A stretch of DNA of 19,558 nucleotides from JAULUH01 sp032111745 (GTDB lineage Bacteria; Chloroflexota; Anaerolineae; JAAEKA01), in contig JAULUH010000084.1 in assembly GCA_032111745.1 (NCBI GenBank), positions 1 through 19,558 on the forward strand. Direction: 5' to 3'. Below are positions 6,721 through 13,800 of this stretch, piece by piece. Below the pieces are notes generated by a model that was not told the origin of the DNA, ran no database searches, and was given only the letters and a program-made list of their open reading frames with translations. The translations under genes and the position numbers were made by a program. Positions within the stretch are counted from its first letter, which is position 1. The number at the start of each line of letters is the position of its first letter.

Positions 6721-8736
6721 CTATTCCTCGAGGAATACCAGGCCCCCTGCCCCGTCGGCCACTACCAGCTGCGCCCCGCGCAGCTGCACCCGGCGGGCGC
6801 TGCCGGGGGTGTCGACCGTGCCAAGCAGGACCGGCTGCCGCGGATCGGCCAGGCTGACTACGCCCACCCCTGCCCCGCCCGCCGCCAAATAGGCTCGCTC
6901 ACTATCCAGCGTGATACTCATAGGGGCCCATGGCAACCCCAAGACTTCAACCACGAGCGGCTGAGCCGGATCCGAGACCTCGACCGCGGTCAGCTGACCC
7001 TGGCACACCGCGTCGCTGCAGCTACCGGAGGCCACGTAGAGCATGCCTTCCGGCCCTGCGGCCACATCCCAGGCCTCAGTGGGGAGATCGATTCGGGCCA
7101 GGGTCGCAGGTGCCGTGAGGTCCTCCACATCCACGGAATGCAAGAAGCCCTGCCGCTGGTCCTCAATGCTGATGCCGCCGGCCACGTAGACCACCCTGGG
7201 GCGACCGGCCTCTCCGGCCCCCACGGGATCCGCGGCGGCTATGGCCCACACCTCTCCCGCTTCTTCTAGCCGACCTGTCACACTCGGCGCCTCAGGGGCA
7301 CTCACGTCCACAGTGGCCAGGCCGCCGCCGCCCAGCGCCACGAACGCGGTATCCGGCCGGCCCTCTGATGCGGGCTCCAATGCCACGGCGTAGGCTGCGC
7401 CCCCCAGCACTGCCGGTGTGATCACACCGGTCACCGTAGGCGTGAGCGTTTCGTTGAAATCGATCACCTGCAGGCCATCCTCCCACGCTGGCGCGTAGCC
7501 CATATCTTGGAGCAGCTCCATCCCGTTGGCCCAGCGCAGACCGGGCACCCGGCTCGTCACGCCCCACAGCCCGGCCTGATCCGGGTCCAGAAGCTGCAGG
7601 CCTGCTTCGGGGCCACCCGCAACCACCAAGCTCTCACCTAGCGCGGCTACATCCAGCGCGCTGCCATGGCTGGACAGCCGCCCCAGGACCCTGGCCTTGG
7701 CCGGCTCGGCTACATCCACCACCTGGAGACCTTCCTCGGCCGTGGCCAGGAAGGCCAGATCACCGGCCACATGCATGTCGGTGACCGCGCCGGACGTGCT
7801 GAACAGACCGCTCTCTGCTAGCTGCGCTGGCTGCGTCCGGTCCAGGGCCAAGACGTTCGAGCCGCACAGGTCGAACTCACAGAACGCCTCGCCCACATAG
7901 AGCAGGCCATCGGCCAGAGCAAGGGTGCTGGCTGCCGGTACCGCACTATAGGTACCGGCAACGGTTGGCGTGATTGGGTAGGTAAGGTCCAGCACGTGCA
8001 CCTGGCCATTGCCTGCGGCAAAGGCAATCGGGCCATCCAGCTCGACGTCTCGTACCCCGCCTGGCAGGTACGTGGTTGCCAGGGCCTGAGGCTGGGCAGG
8101 ATCGCTGGCATCGACGGTCGTCACCCCCGACCCATGCCCGACGACCAAGAGCTCCGCCGAGCCCTCGACGTCCACTGGCAGGTCAGGGAGTTCCAGCTGT
8201 CCTACCAACTGCGGCGCGCTGGGAGCAACAGGATCGACCACGACCAGGCTGCCTCCGCATGCCTCTTCCTGGCATGCACCGGCCACCGCGACCGCGGTTT
8301 GGGGGCCAGCCGATACCTGTTGCGCCTCCCCCTCCAACGGCAAGGTGCCCGCTACCTGCAGCTGGGCAGGAGCCCTCACATCCAGGAGGTGCAACCCGGC
8401 CCCTGCCGCTATCATGGCATAGCCGCCGGCCAGATCGATCCCGTGCACCACACCCGGCAGGACCGGACTCTGCCCCAACATCTGCGGACTGGCCGGATCC
8501 GACACGTCCACCGCAAGTACCCTGGGCCCTACGCCGAGATAGACGGTGTTGCCGTCCACTGCCAGGGCCAGGGACTCTCCGCCCAGCTGGTCGACGACCT
8601 GCGGCAGGGGCACGGTGGGGGTGGGCTCCCCCGGGCTGCCAGGCACCGCCACCACCGGCGGCGGCACTGCGCAGGCCGCCAGCAACCCAAGCAGCAGAGC
8701 GCCTGATACCATCAGCACAGCCGCAGCCTTTAGCAT
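6721..8736 (-). CDS. LVIVD-repeat beta-propeller lipoprotein
   Basis: A 671-residue exported lipoprotein: signal peptide with lipobox LAAC (C22), a short Pro-rich linker, then about a dozen repeats of the LVIVD type, each like hVLAVDVSDPASPxhhG. These build surface beta-propellers in bacteria and archaea. No catalytic site is visible, so binding or adhesion is likely. Three repeats carry a C-x4-C pair in the same relative place (C155/C160, C286/C291, C573/C578), probably disulfide staples. The ATG at 8736 is preferred because GCGGAG lies seven bases upstream and the signal peptide starts directly there. An in-frame ATG at 8763, three bases after the arginase stop, lacks a good ribosome site. 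It is probably cotranscribed with arginase. Confidence 0.87.
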   Translation of the reverse strand: MLKAAAVLMVSGALLLGLLAACAVPPPVVAVPGSPGEPTPTVPLPQVVDQLGGESLALAVDGNTVYLGVGPRVLAVDVSDPASPQMLGQSPVLPGVVHGIDLAGGYAMIAAGAGLHLLDVRAPAQLQVAGTLPLEGEAQQVSAGPQTAVAVAGACQEEACGGSLVVVDPVAPSAPQLVGQLELPDLPVDVEGSAELLVVGHGSGVTTVDASDPAQPQALATTYLPGGVRDVELDGPIAFAAGNGQVHVLDLTYPITPTVAGTYSAVPAASTLALADGLLYVGEAFCEFDLCGSNVLALDRTQPAQLAESGLFSTSGAVTDMHVAGDLAFLATAEEGLQVVDVAEPAKARVLGRLSSHGSALDVAALGESLVVAGGPEAGLQLLDPDQAGLWGVTSRVPGLRWANGMELLQDMGYAPAWEDGLQVIDFNETLTPTVTGVITPAVLGGAAYAVALEPASEGRPDTAFVALGGGGLATVDVSAPEAPSVTGRLEEAGEVWAIAAADPVGAGEAGRPRVVYVAGGISIEDQRQGFLHSVDVEDLTAPATLARIDLPTEAWDVAAGPEGMLYVASGSCSDAVCQGQLTAVEVSDPAQPLVVEVLGLPWAPMSITLDSERAYLAAGGAGVGVVSLADPRQPVLLGTVDTPGSARRVQLRGAQLVVADGAGGLVFLEE

Positions 8737-8743
8737 GGATAAG

Positions 8744-8749
8744 CTCCGC
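8744..8749 (-). promoter_or_regulatory. Ribosome binding site deciding the LVIVD lipoprotein start
   Basis: GCGGAG on the minus strand, seven bases ahead of the ATG at 8736. It favours this start over the in-frame ATG at 8763. Confidence 0.55.
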
Positions 8750-8766
8750 TCACAGCAAGACATGGG

Positions 8767-9702
8767 TCAGAGGATCGTCTGGCCTAGCAACGATGCCACC
8801 AGCTGCACCGCCAACTCGGCGGTGCGGTTGCCGTCGTCCAGGATGGGGTTGATCTCCACCACATCCAGGGACGCGATCTTGCCGGACTCGCTCAGGATCT
8901 CCATCAGCAGATGAGCCTCCCGGTACGAGAGCCCACCAGGCACCGGCGTGCCCACACCGGGTGCGGTACCGGGATCCAGGGAGTCCATATCCAGGCTGAC
9001 GTGGATGCGGGGCACATGGGTGAGATGGCTCAGGGCCCGCCGGCCCACCGTGGCCAAGCCCAGCTCGTCCACATCCCGCATGGTGTAGACGTGGATGCCG
9101 CTGGCGGCCAGCGCGTCCCGCTCGCCTGGATCCAGATCGCGGATACCGATCATGGCTATCTCCTGGGCGCGGAGCTTGGGCCCAGCATGTCCCAGGTTTA
9201 CCAGGTCTGGATGGCCGCGTCCGATCAACGTTGCCACGGGCATGCCATGGATGTTACCTGAAGGAGACGTTTCGGGGGTGTTGAAGTCCGCATGGGCGTC
9301 GATCCAAATCAGGCCCAGGGGCCCGGCCGTGGCTGTGCCGCCGACGGTGCCGATGGCGATGGAATGGTCACCGCCCAGGAAGATGGGGATCTCCGGCGTG
9401 CTGGCGCAGCTGCTGGCCACCTCGTAGATAGCCAGGCAGGCGGCGGTGACCTCAGGCAGGTGACGCAGCATGCCCTCGTCGCAGTCGGGCGGGCAATGGG
9501 CCTGCACCGCGTGTTGCTCGCGCACGGGCACGGTGATGTTGCCAGCGTCCTCCACCTGGCAGCCCAGCCGGGTAAGCTTCTCGTAGATGTCGGCATAGCG
9601 CACTGCGCTGGGGCCCATGTCGACCCCGCGACGATCCTGGCCCAGGTCTATGGGAATGCCGAGGATGCGCAGGCTGTGCGAGTAGAGATGGGCGTGAGAC
9701 AT
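8767..9702 (-). CDS. rocF: Arginase
   Basis: Manganese hydrolase splitting arginine into ornithine and urea, cytosolic, 311 residues (normal length). Seen: metal ligands H113 in GGDHS, D135/H137/D139 in DAHADFNTPETSPSGN, and D238/D240 in SLDMDSLDP. The segment SGNIHGMP and the loop GVGTPVPGGLS are typical of arginase and separate it from agmatinase. VEINP (282-286) is also present. It begins one base after the cupin stop and ends three bases before an in-frame ATG of the lipoprotein gene, so the three genes look like one transcript from the promoter at 10086-10115. The cupin partner may act on a related metabolite or sense it. Confidence 0.95.
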   Translation of the reverse strand: MSHAHLYSHSLRILGIPIDLGQDRRGVDMGPSAVRYADIYEKLTRLGCQVEDAGNITVPVREQHAVQAHCPPDCDEGMLRHLPEVTAACLAIYEVASSCASTPEIPIFLGGDHSIAIGTVGGTATAGPLGLIWIDAHADFNTPETSPSGNIHGMPVATLIGRGHPDLVNLGHAGPKLRAQEIAMIGIRDLDPGERDALAASGIHVYTMRDVDELGLATVGRRALSHLTHVPRIHVSLDMDSLDPGTAPGVGTPVPGGLSYREAHLLMEILSESGKIASLDVVEINPILDDGNRTAELAVQLVASLLGQTIL

Positions 9703-9703
9703 G

Positions 9704-10021
9704 TCAGCGCTGGGCCTCCAGGCAGGTCACGCCTTGCGGCCCCACTACGGCGTTGTGCACCACGCCGGCGGGCAGGTCCAGCCGATCTCCGGCATGCAGC
9801 CGCACTTGGCGATTCTCCGTGGGCAGGCCGAAGGTGATGGATCCCCGCACGACGTAGATCACCTTGTTGTATGGATGGGTATGGGCGCCATAAACATCGC
9901 CCGGGCCGTTGGACCAGGCATAGGCCCGCAGGCCCTCGGTGGCCAACAACCTGTGGATGGCGCTCTCATCGGCAGGCTGCTCTCCTGGCCAGGAGTGTAG
10001 GATTGCGGCAGGCTGGTTCAC
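9704..10021 (-). CDS. Small cupin-domain protein
   Basis: A 105-residue single-domain cupin, a beta-barrel that usually holds a metal and binds small molecules or acts as a mini-enzyme. Seen: cupin motif 1, GAHTHPYNKVIYVVRGSITF, with the two metal-binding His residues, and motif 2, LHAGDRLDLPAGVVHNAVVG. The GTG at 10021 is chosen because AGGGAG lies seven bases upstream and the cupin fold starts just after it. Upstream in-frame ATGs extend to 10324, but that extension is low-complexity and crosses the promoter. First gene of the arginase operon; its ligand is unknown. Confidence 0.85.
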   Translation of the reverse strand: MNQPAAILHSWPGEQPADESAIHRLLATEGLRAYAWSNGPGDVYGAHTHPYNKVIYVVRGSITFGLPTENRQVRLHAGDRLDLPAGVVHNAVVGPQGVTCLEAQR

Positions 10022-10028
10022 AGGGATA

Positions 10029-10034
10029 CTCCCT
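10029..10034 (-). promoter_or_regulatory. Ribosome binding site deciding the cupin GTG start
   Basis: AGGGAG on the minus strand, seven bases ahead of the GTG at 10021. Together with the promoter at 10086-10115 it excludes the longer upstream frame. Confidence 0.6.
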
Positions 10035-10085
10035 TTAGCGACGGCTTTGGCCGAATTGCCGAGATTTGGCTCCGGCGTAGCGGCG

Positions 10086-10115
10086 ATTGTAGCACGCCTG
10101 GGCGTGTGCTGGCAA
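10086..10115 (-). promoter_or_regulatory. Promoter of the cupin-arginase-lipoprotein operon, with dyad
   Basis: On the minus strand, -35 TTGCCA (10110-10115), 18-base spacer, -10 TACAAT (10086-10091, five of six consensus). The start would be near 10079, with a leader of about 58 bases. The spacer contains the dyad CACGCC (10093-10098) and GGCGTG (10101-10106) around TG, a plausible operator. Confidence 0.6.
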
Positions 10116-10253
10116 GTGGCCATGACCTGACCGATAGGGCTGCTCAGGAGTCGAATGGGAGGGTTCGCGGGGGGAGACTGGTGTTGCGGCGAATGAGGGG
10201 CCAGCGAGGGAGATTTGAGAGATGCCGCTGCGGCCGGGGTGACGCGGGGTGAT

Positions 10254-10282
10254 TTGTCATTTGATGGGCTTTCGGTTACTAT
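10254..10282 (+). promoter_or_regulatory. Promoter of the BMP transporter operon
   Basis: The -35 TTGTCA (10254-10259, five of six consensus), a 17-base spacer and -10 TACTAT (10277-10282). Transcription would begin near 10289. It is the only good promoter seen ahead of the seven-gene run ending at 17948. Confidence 0.6.
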
Positions 10283-10359
10283 GAACGCGCTCGATCGACT
10301 CATCACGTCGTCTTCTCTGCCCAACGCTTTGCTTCGTCTCGCACCTCACGCACCCTATT

Positions 10360-10365
10360 AGGAGG
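10360..10365 (+). promoter_or_regulatory. Strong ribosome binding site of the BMP gene
   Basis: AGGAGG, nine bases before the ATG at 10375. GGAG can pair with CTCC (10368-10371) in a very small hairpin, which might mask it weakly. Confidence 0.7.
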
Positions 10366-10374
10366 CACTCCCAC

Positions 10375-11436
10375 ATGTCCAAGAAGACTGTCGTCCTGAC
10401 TCTGGCCCTGGTGCTGGCCGCGCTGCTCGCCGCGTGTGTGGCGCCGGTGGCACCTGCTCCAACTCCGGCACCGGCCGCCGAAACCGCGGCCGAGGAAGCG
10501 CCCGCCATTCCCGCCGTCTTCGGGGCCTATGCCACAGCCATTGAGGAGCCCTGGGATGGTGTAATCCACGCTGCCCTGAACAAAGCCCAGGCAGATGGCC
10601 GGATCACCTATACCTACACCGACGACATCGGATATGCGGGCGATATGGAGCGGGTGTTGCGGGAGGTGGCCGAGAAGCAGAAGCCCAGCATCATCTTCGG
10701 CGACGCCTTCGGCAACGAGGAAGCTGTGCGCCGGGTGGCCAAGGACTACCCTGACATCGCCTTCGTCTTTGGCTCAGGCGGGGGACCAGCCGAGCCCAAC
10801 TTCTCTGTATTCGACAACTGGATCCATGAGCCGGCCTATCTGAGTGGCATGTTGGCTGGCGGGCTGACCGAGAGCAACGTTGTCGGCGTGGTCGGTGGCC
10901 TGCCGGTGCCCGAGGTCAATCGCATCGTCAACGCCTTCACCGCCGGTGCCCTGGTTGTGAACCCGGACGTGGACGTCAAGACCTCCTTCATCAACAGCTG
11001 GTTCGACCCGGCAGCTGCCAAGGAGGCGGCCCTGGCTCAGATCGACGCTGGGGCCGACGTGCTGTTCGCCGAGCGCTTTGGCGTGATCGAGGCCGCGGCG
11101 GAAAACGGCCTGTGTGCGTTCGGCAACATGAGCGACCAGAAGGAGCTGGCTCCCGACTACGTGGTCAGCGGCCCCGTGTGGAACATGCAGCCCACAGTGG
11201 ACTACGTGATCGGCCAGGTCGAGGGTGGCACCTACACGGCGCAGGACCTGAAGGATTTCAGCATGGTTGCCAAGGGCGGGGCCAGCCTGGCACCTATCAA
11301 CATGGACGTCAAGTGCGGGTTGACTCAGGAGCTGGTCGACCAGGTCATGGCCAAGGAAGAGGAGATCAAGAGCGGCCTCTTCCGCGTCGACATCACCGAG
11401 TCGCAGCCCCCAGCGTCCTCCAAGAGCGGACAGTAG
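10375..11436 (+). CDS. BMP-family ABC transporter substrate-binding lipoprotein
   Basis: The extracellular receptor of a nucleoside/nucleobase-type ABC importer, 353 residues. Seen: signal peptide with lipobox LAAC (C21), a short Pro/Ala/Glu tether (22-45), then a two-lobed binding domain with the BMP-family blocks GDAFGNEEAVRRVAKDYPDI, EPAYLSGMLAG, VGVVGGLPVPEVNRIVNAF and the VNPDV stretch. Known for the family (PF02608): most members bind purine or pyrimidine nucleosides. It is the first gene of the cassette and is followed by the ATPase after a 103-base gap with a stable stem-loop. The deaminase downstream suggests a pyrimidine ligand, but the sequence alone does not fix it. Confidence 0.92.
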   Translation: MSKKTVVLTLALVLAALLAACVAPVAPAPTPAPAAETAAEEAPAIPAVFGAYATAIEEPWDGVIHAALNKAQADGRITYTYTDDIGYAGDMERVLREVAEKQKPSIIFGDAFGNEEAVRRVAKDYPDIAFVFGSGGGPAEPNFSVFDNWIHEPAYLSGMLAGGLTESNVVGVVGGLPVPEVNRIVNAFTAGALVVNPDVDVKTSFINSWFDPAAAKEAALAQIDAGADVLFAERFGVIEAAAENGLCAFGNMSDQKELAPDYVVSGPVWNMQPTVDYVIGQVEGGTYTAQDLKDFSMVAKGGASLAPINMDVKCGLTQELVDQVMAKEEEIKSGLFRVDITESQPPASSKSGQ

Positions 11437-11454
11437 CGGGCACAACGGCCTAGT

Positions 11455-11505
11455 CCCGCAGAGGGAACAGGGTTACATGCACGGTCGCCCTTTGACCTCT
11501 GCGGG
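11455..11505 (+). other. Intra-operon stem-loop between binding protein and ATPase genes
   Basis: Perfect 10-base stem CCCGCAGAGG (11455-11464) with CCTCTGCGGG (11496-11505), with an inner AGGG/CCCT pairing (11469-11472 with 11488-11491). There is no T run after it, so it is unlikely to be a full terminator. Such stems after binding-protein genes often protect the upstream mRNA, so that more receptor than ATPase is made. Confidence 0.55.
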
Positions 11506-11539
11506 CCGGCCTGTCGCGCTGTAGAAGGCTCACCCAGCG

Positions 11540-13045
11540 ATGGCTGCCGTCGAGATGCGCAGCATTACCAAGCGCTTTGGCGCGCTGGTGGCGAACGATG
11601 CGGTAGATTTCACCCTCCACCGCCAACAGATCCACGCGCTGCTGGGGGAGAATGGCGCAGGCAAGACGACCCTGATGCGCATCCTGTATGGCCTGTACCA
11701 CGCCGACGAGGGTGAAATCCACATCGATGGCCAGCCCGTGCACATCCGCTCACCCAGGAACGCCATCGACCATGGCATTGGCATGGTCACCCAGCACTTC
11801 GCCCTGGTGCTGCCCCTGACGGTGACCGAGAACGTGGTGCTGGGCTACACCGGCGGCGTGCGCCTCAACCTCGAGGAGGCCCATCACCGGGTAGGGGCCG
11901 CGGCCGAGCGCTTCGGCATCGAGGTCGATCCACGGGCTGTGGTCAAGGACCTCTCGGTGGGCGAGCGGCAGCGGGTAGAGATCCTCAAGGCGCTCTATCG
12001 CGAGGCCCAGGTGTTGATCCTGGACGAGCCCACGGCGGTACTGGTGCCCCAAGAAGTGGATCAGCTCTTCGAGGGCCTGCGCCGGCTACAGGCAAATGGG
12101 CTCTCGGTGGTGTTTATCAGCCACAAGCTGAACGAGGTGATGGCGATCACCGATGCCGTTACGGTACTCCGGGCCGGAAAGGTCGTGGGCACGCTGGCCA
12201 CGGCGGCCACCACCCAGGCCGAGCTGGCCCGGCTGATGGTGGGCCGGGCCAGCTTCGGCGTCGTCCGGGCGGGCGAGGCGGCGCCGGCCCAGGCGCCACA
12301 GCCGGTGCTGAGGCTGGCCGGCGTGAGCGCGATGGACAACAAGGGGCTGCCTGCCTTGAAGGCCATCTCCCTGGAGGTGTGGGCGGGAGAGATCGTGGGC
12401 GTAGCCGGCGTGTCGGGCAACGGCCAGAGCGAGTTGGCCCAGGTGGTGGAGGGGACCAGGTTGCCCACCGGTGGCCATATCATCGTGGATGGCCGCGATA
12501 TCACCGGCGTGGACCCTGATGCCGTGATGCGGGCCGGCGTGGGCCGCATCCCCGAGGACCGGCACACCAGCGTGGTGGGGGACCTGACGGTGGCCCAGAA
12601 CATGGCATTGGAGCACCTGGGCGAGTACGCTAGAGGTGGCCTGCTGGACAAGGGCCACATGCACGCCCACGCCGAGCGTCTGATCGAGGGCTACCAGATC
12701 AAGGCACGACCGGACGATCGCATTCGCACCCTTTCCGGTGGCAACATGCAGAAGGTGATCCTGGCCCGCGTGCTGGAGCGCAACCCGCGGGCCATCATCG
12801 TCTCCCAGCCGACCCGTGGGCTGGACGTCGGGGCTACCGAGTACGTGCGGGGCAAGCTGCTGGAGCAGCGCCAGCGGGGGGCGGCCGTGTTACTGATCTC
12901 CGAAGACCTGGATGAGATCCTGGCGCTGTCCGACCGCATCGCCGTGATCTACGAAGGCGAGATCCTGGACGTGCTCCCGGCGGCGGAGGCCGACGTCGAG
13001 CGGCTGGGGTTGCTGATGTCCGGGGTCCGGGATGGAGGAAGCTAG
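11540..13045 (+). CDS. ABC transporter ATPase, two fused nucleotide-binding domains (nucleoside-type)
   Basis: The energy-coupling subunit of the BMP importer, at the inner face of the membrane, 501 residues. Seen: first domain with Walker A GENGAGKT (36-43), signature LSVGE (138-142), Walker B LILDEPT (159-165) and switch His in ISHKLNEV (H195). The second domain has a degenerate Walker A, GVSGNGQS (290-297), signature LSGGN (398-402) and SQPTRGLD in place of a canonical Walker B Glu. This asymmetry, one competent and one degenerate site, is usual for the RbsA/BMP class and is not damage. The Shine-Dalgarno is weak. An in-frame ATG at 11555 is a possible alternative start. Three bases separate its stop from the VWA gene. 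Confidence 0.95.
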   Translation: MAAVEMRSITKRFGALVANDAVDFTLHRQQIHALLGENGAGKTTLMRILYGLYHADEGEIHIDGQPVHIRSPRNAIDHGIGMVTQHFALVLPLTVTENVVLGYTGGVRLNLEEAHHRVGAAAERFGIEVDPRAVVKDLSVGERQRVEILKALYREAQVLILDEPTAVLVPQEVDQLFEGLRRLQANGLSVVFISHKLNEVMAITDAVTVLRAGKVVGTLATAATTQAELARLMVGRASFGVVRAGEAAPAQAPQPVLRLAGVSAMDNKGLPALKAISLEVWAGEIVGVAGVSGNGQSELAQVVEGTRLPTGGHIIVDGRDITGVDPDAVMRAGVGRIPEDRHTSVVGDLTVAQNMALEHLGEYARGGLLDKGHMHAHAERLIEGYQIKARPDDRIRTLSGGNMQKVILARVLERNPRAIIVSQPTRGLDVGATEYVRGKLLEQRQRGAAVLLISEDLDEILALSDRIAVIYEGEILDVLPAAEADVERLGLLMSGVRDGGS

Positions 13046-13048
13046 ACC

Positions 13049-13795
13049 ATGACCGGCAAGCAAGGCTGGCGGTTACCCTTTGGCAAGTCGCAGCCCGTGC
13101 AGCCCGCGCTGGAGTCTGCGGAGACGATAGCGCTACCGGGTGCCACCAGCGACGCGGGGCGCAGCGGGGCGCGGAAGGTGGACCTGGTATTCACCATCGA
13201 CACCACCGGCTCCATGTCCGACAAGATCGACGGACTCCTGCAGACCTGCGCGCGCTTCGTGGACGAGTTCGCGGCGCTGCAGGTGCAACACCGCATCGCC
13301 ATCGTGGCCTTTGGCGACTTGAAGGTGCGCGGGGACAAGATCGTGCGCACCGACTTCACTTCCAAGGTCGAGGTCACCAAGAAGAGCCTGAGCAACATCC
13401 CCCGCTACAATGGGGGTGGCAACCGGGGGGAATCTTCGCTGGAAGCCATCGACAAGGCACTGGAGCTGCCCTTCGACCCCGGGGCGGTGAAGGTACTGAT
13501 CCTGATCACGGATGAGCCGGCCCACCAGAACAAGCTCAAGGCTGCCGACGTCACAGGCATGCTGGCCGAGCGGGAGTTCCTGACCTTCGTGGTATCGCCG
13601 CCCTACGGCTATTTCCAGGACATGGCCAAGCGCACGGGCGGCAAGTGGTACAAGGTGTCGGCCAAAACCGATTTCACCGACCTGCTGGCCATGTTCCGCG
13701 AGATGGCTACCACCGTCTCCCAGACTGTATCCGACGTCCACGAGCTTGCCGAAGGCAGCGTGGCCAAGTACAGGCTTCTACCGCCCAAGGACTGA
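13049..13795 (+). CDS. Cytosolic von Willebrand factor A (VWA) domain protein
   Basis: A 248-residue protein with no signal peptide or membrane segment. Seen: a VWA fold from about residue 43, with metal-site motif DTTGSMS (D51, T53, S55), IAIVAFGD (84-90), GGGNRGESSLEA and the later acidic residue D155 in LITDEPAH. The DTTGSM plus DEPAH pattern resembles the VWA of alpha-kinase-associated proteins (VWKA type). A complete MIDAS implies Mg/Mn-dependent binding to a partner. Context: it lies between the ATPase (3-base gap, GGAGGA ribosome site) and the first permease (5-base gap), so it is made with the importer. VWA genes are not a usual part of BMP cassettes. A role in assembly or gating of the transporter is inference. 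Confidence 0.88.
   Translation: MTGKQGWRLPFGKSQPVQPALESAETIALPGATSDAGRSGARKVDLVFTIDTTGSMSDKIDGLLQTCARFVDEFAALQVQHRIAIVAFGDLKVRGDKIVRTDFTSKVEVTKKSLSNIPRYNGGGNRGESSLEAIDKALELPFDPGAVKVLILITDEPAHQNKLKAADVTGMLAEREFLTFVVSPPYGYFQDMAKRTGGKWYKVSAKTDFTDLLAMFREMATTVSQTVSDVHELAEGSVAKYRLLPPKD
13787..13791 (+). promoter_or_regulatory. Ribosome binding site deciding the permease TTG start
   Basis: AAGGA, nine bases before the TTG at 13801 and inside the end of the VWA gene. It supports a TTG start and translational coupling. Confidence 0.5.
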
Positions 13796-13800
13796 GCCAG

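Larger units (their letters stand above)
10022..10374. other. Divergent intergenic region between cupin and transporter operons
   Basis: A 353-base gap. It holds the cupin ribosome site and promoter (minus), about 140 bases of GC-rich sequence with no recognised feature, then the plus-strand promoter at 10254-10282 and an 86-base pyrimidine-rich leader of the BMP gene. No gene is supported inside. Confidence 0.65.

Noticed and set aside
6341..6892. 183-codon plus-strand frame in the intergenic gap
   Set aside because: Includes the translated tandem repeat and runs into the lipoprotein gene on the other strand. No ribosome site or domain.
10022..10324. N-terminal extension of the cupin frame to a 206-residue protein
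   Set aside because: The extension is low-complexity and crosses a good promoter. The GTG at 10021 has a proper ribosome site and starts the cupin fold.
10289..10374. Purine or other riboswitch in the BMP leader
   Set aside because: The leader is pyrimidine-rich with no long inverted repeats and lacks the purine-riboswitch core words.
12790..12850. Possible inactivating change in the second ATPase domain (SQPT in place of DEPT)
   Set aside because: This degenerate second site is the normal state in RbsA/BMP-type double ATPases, so it is not evidence of decay.
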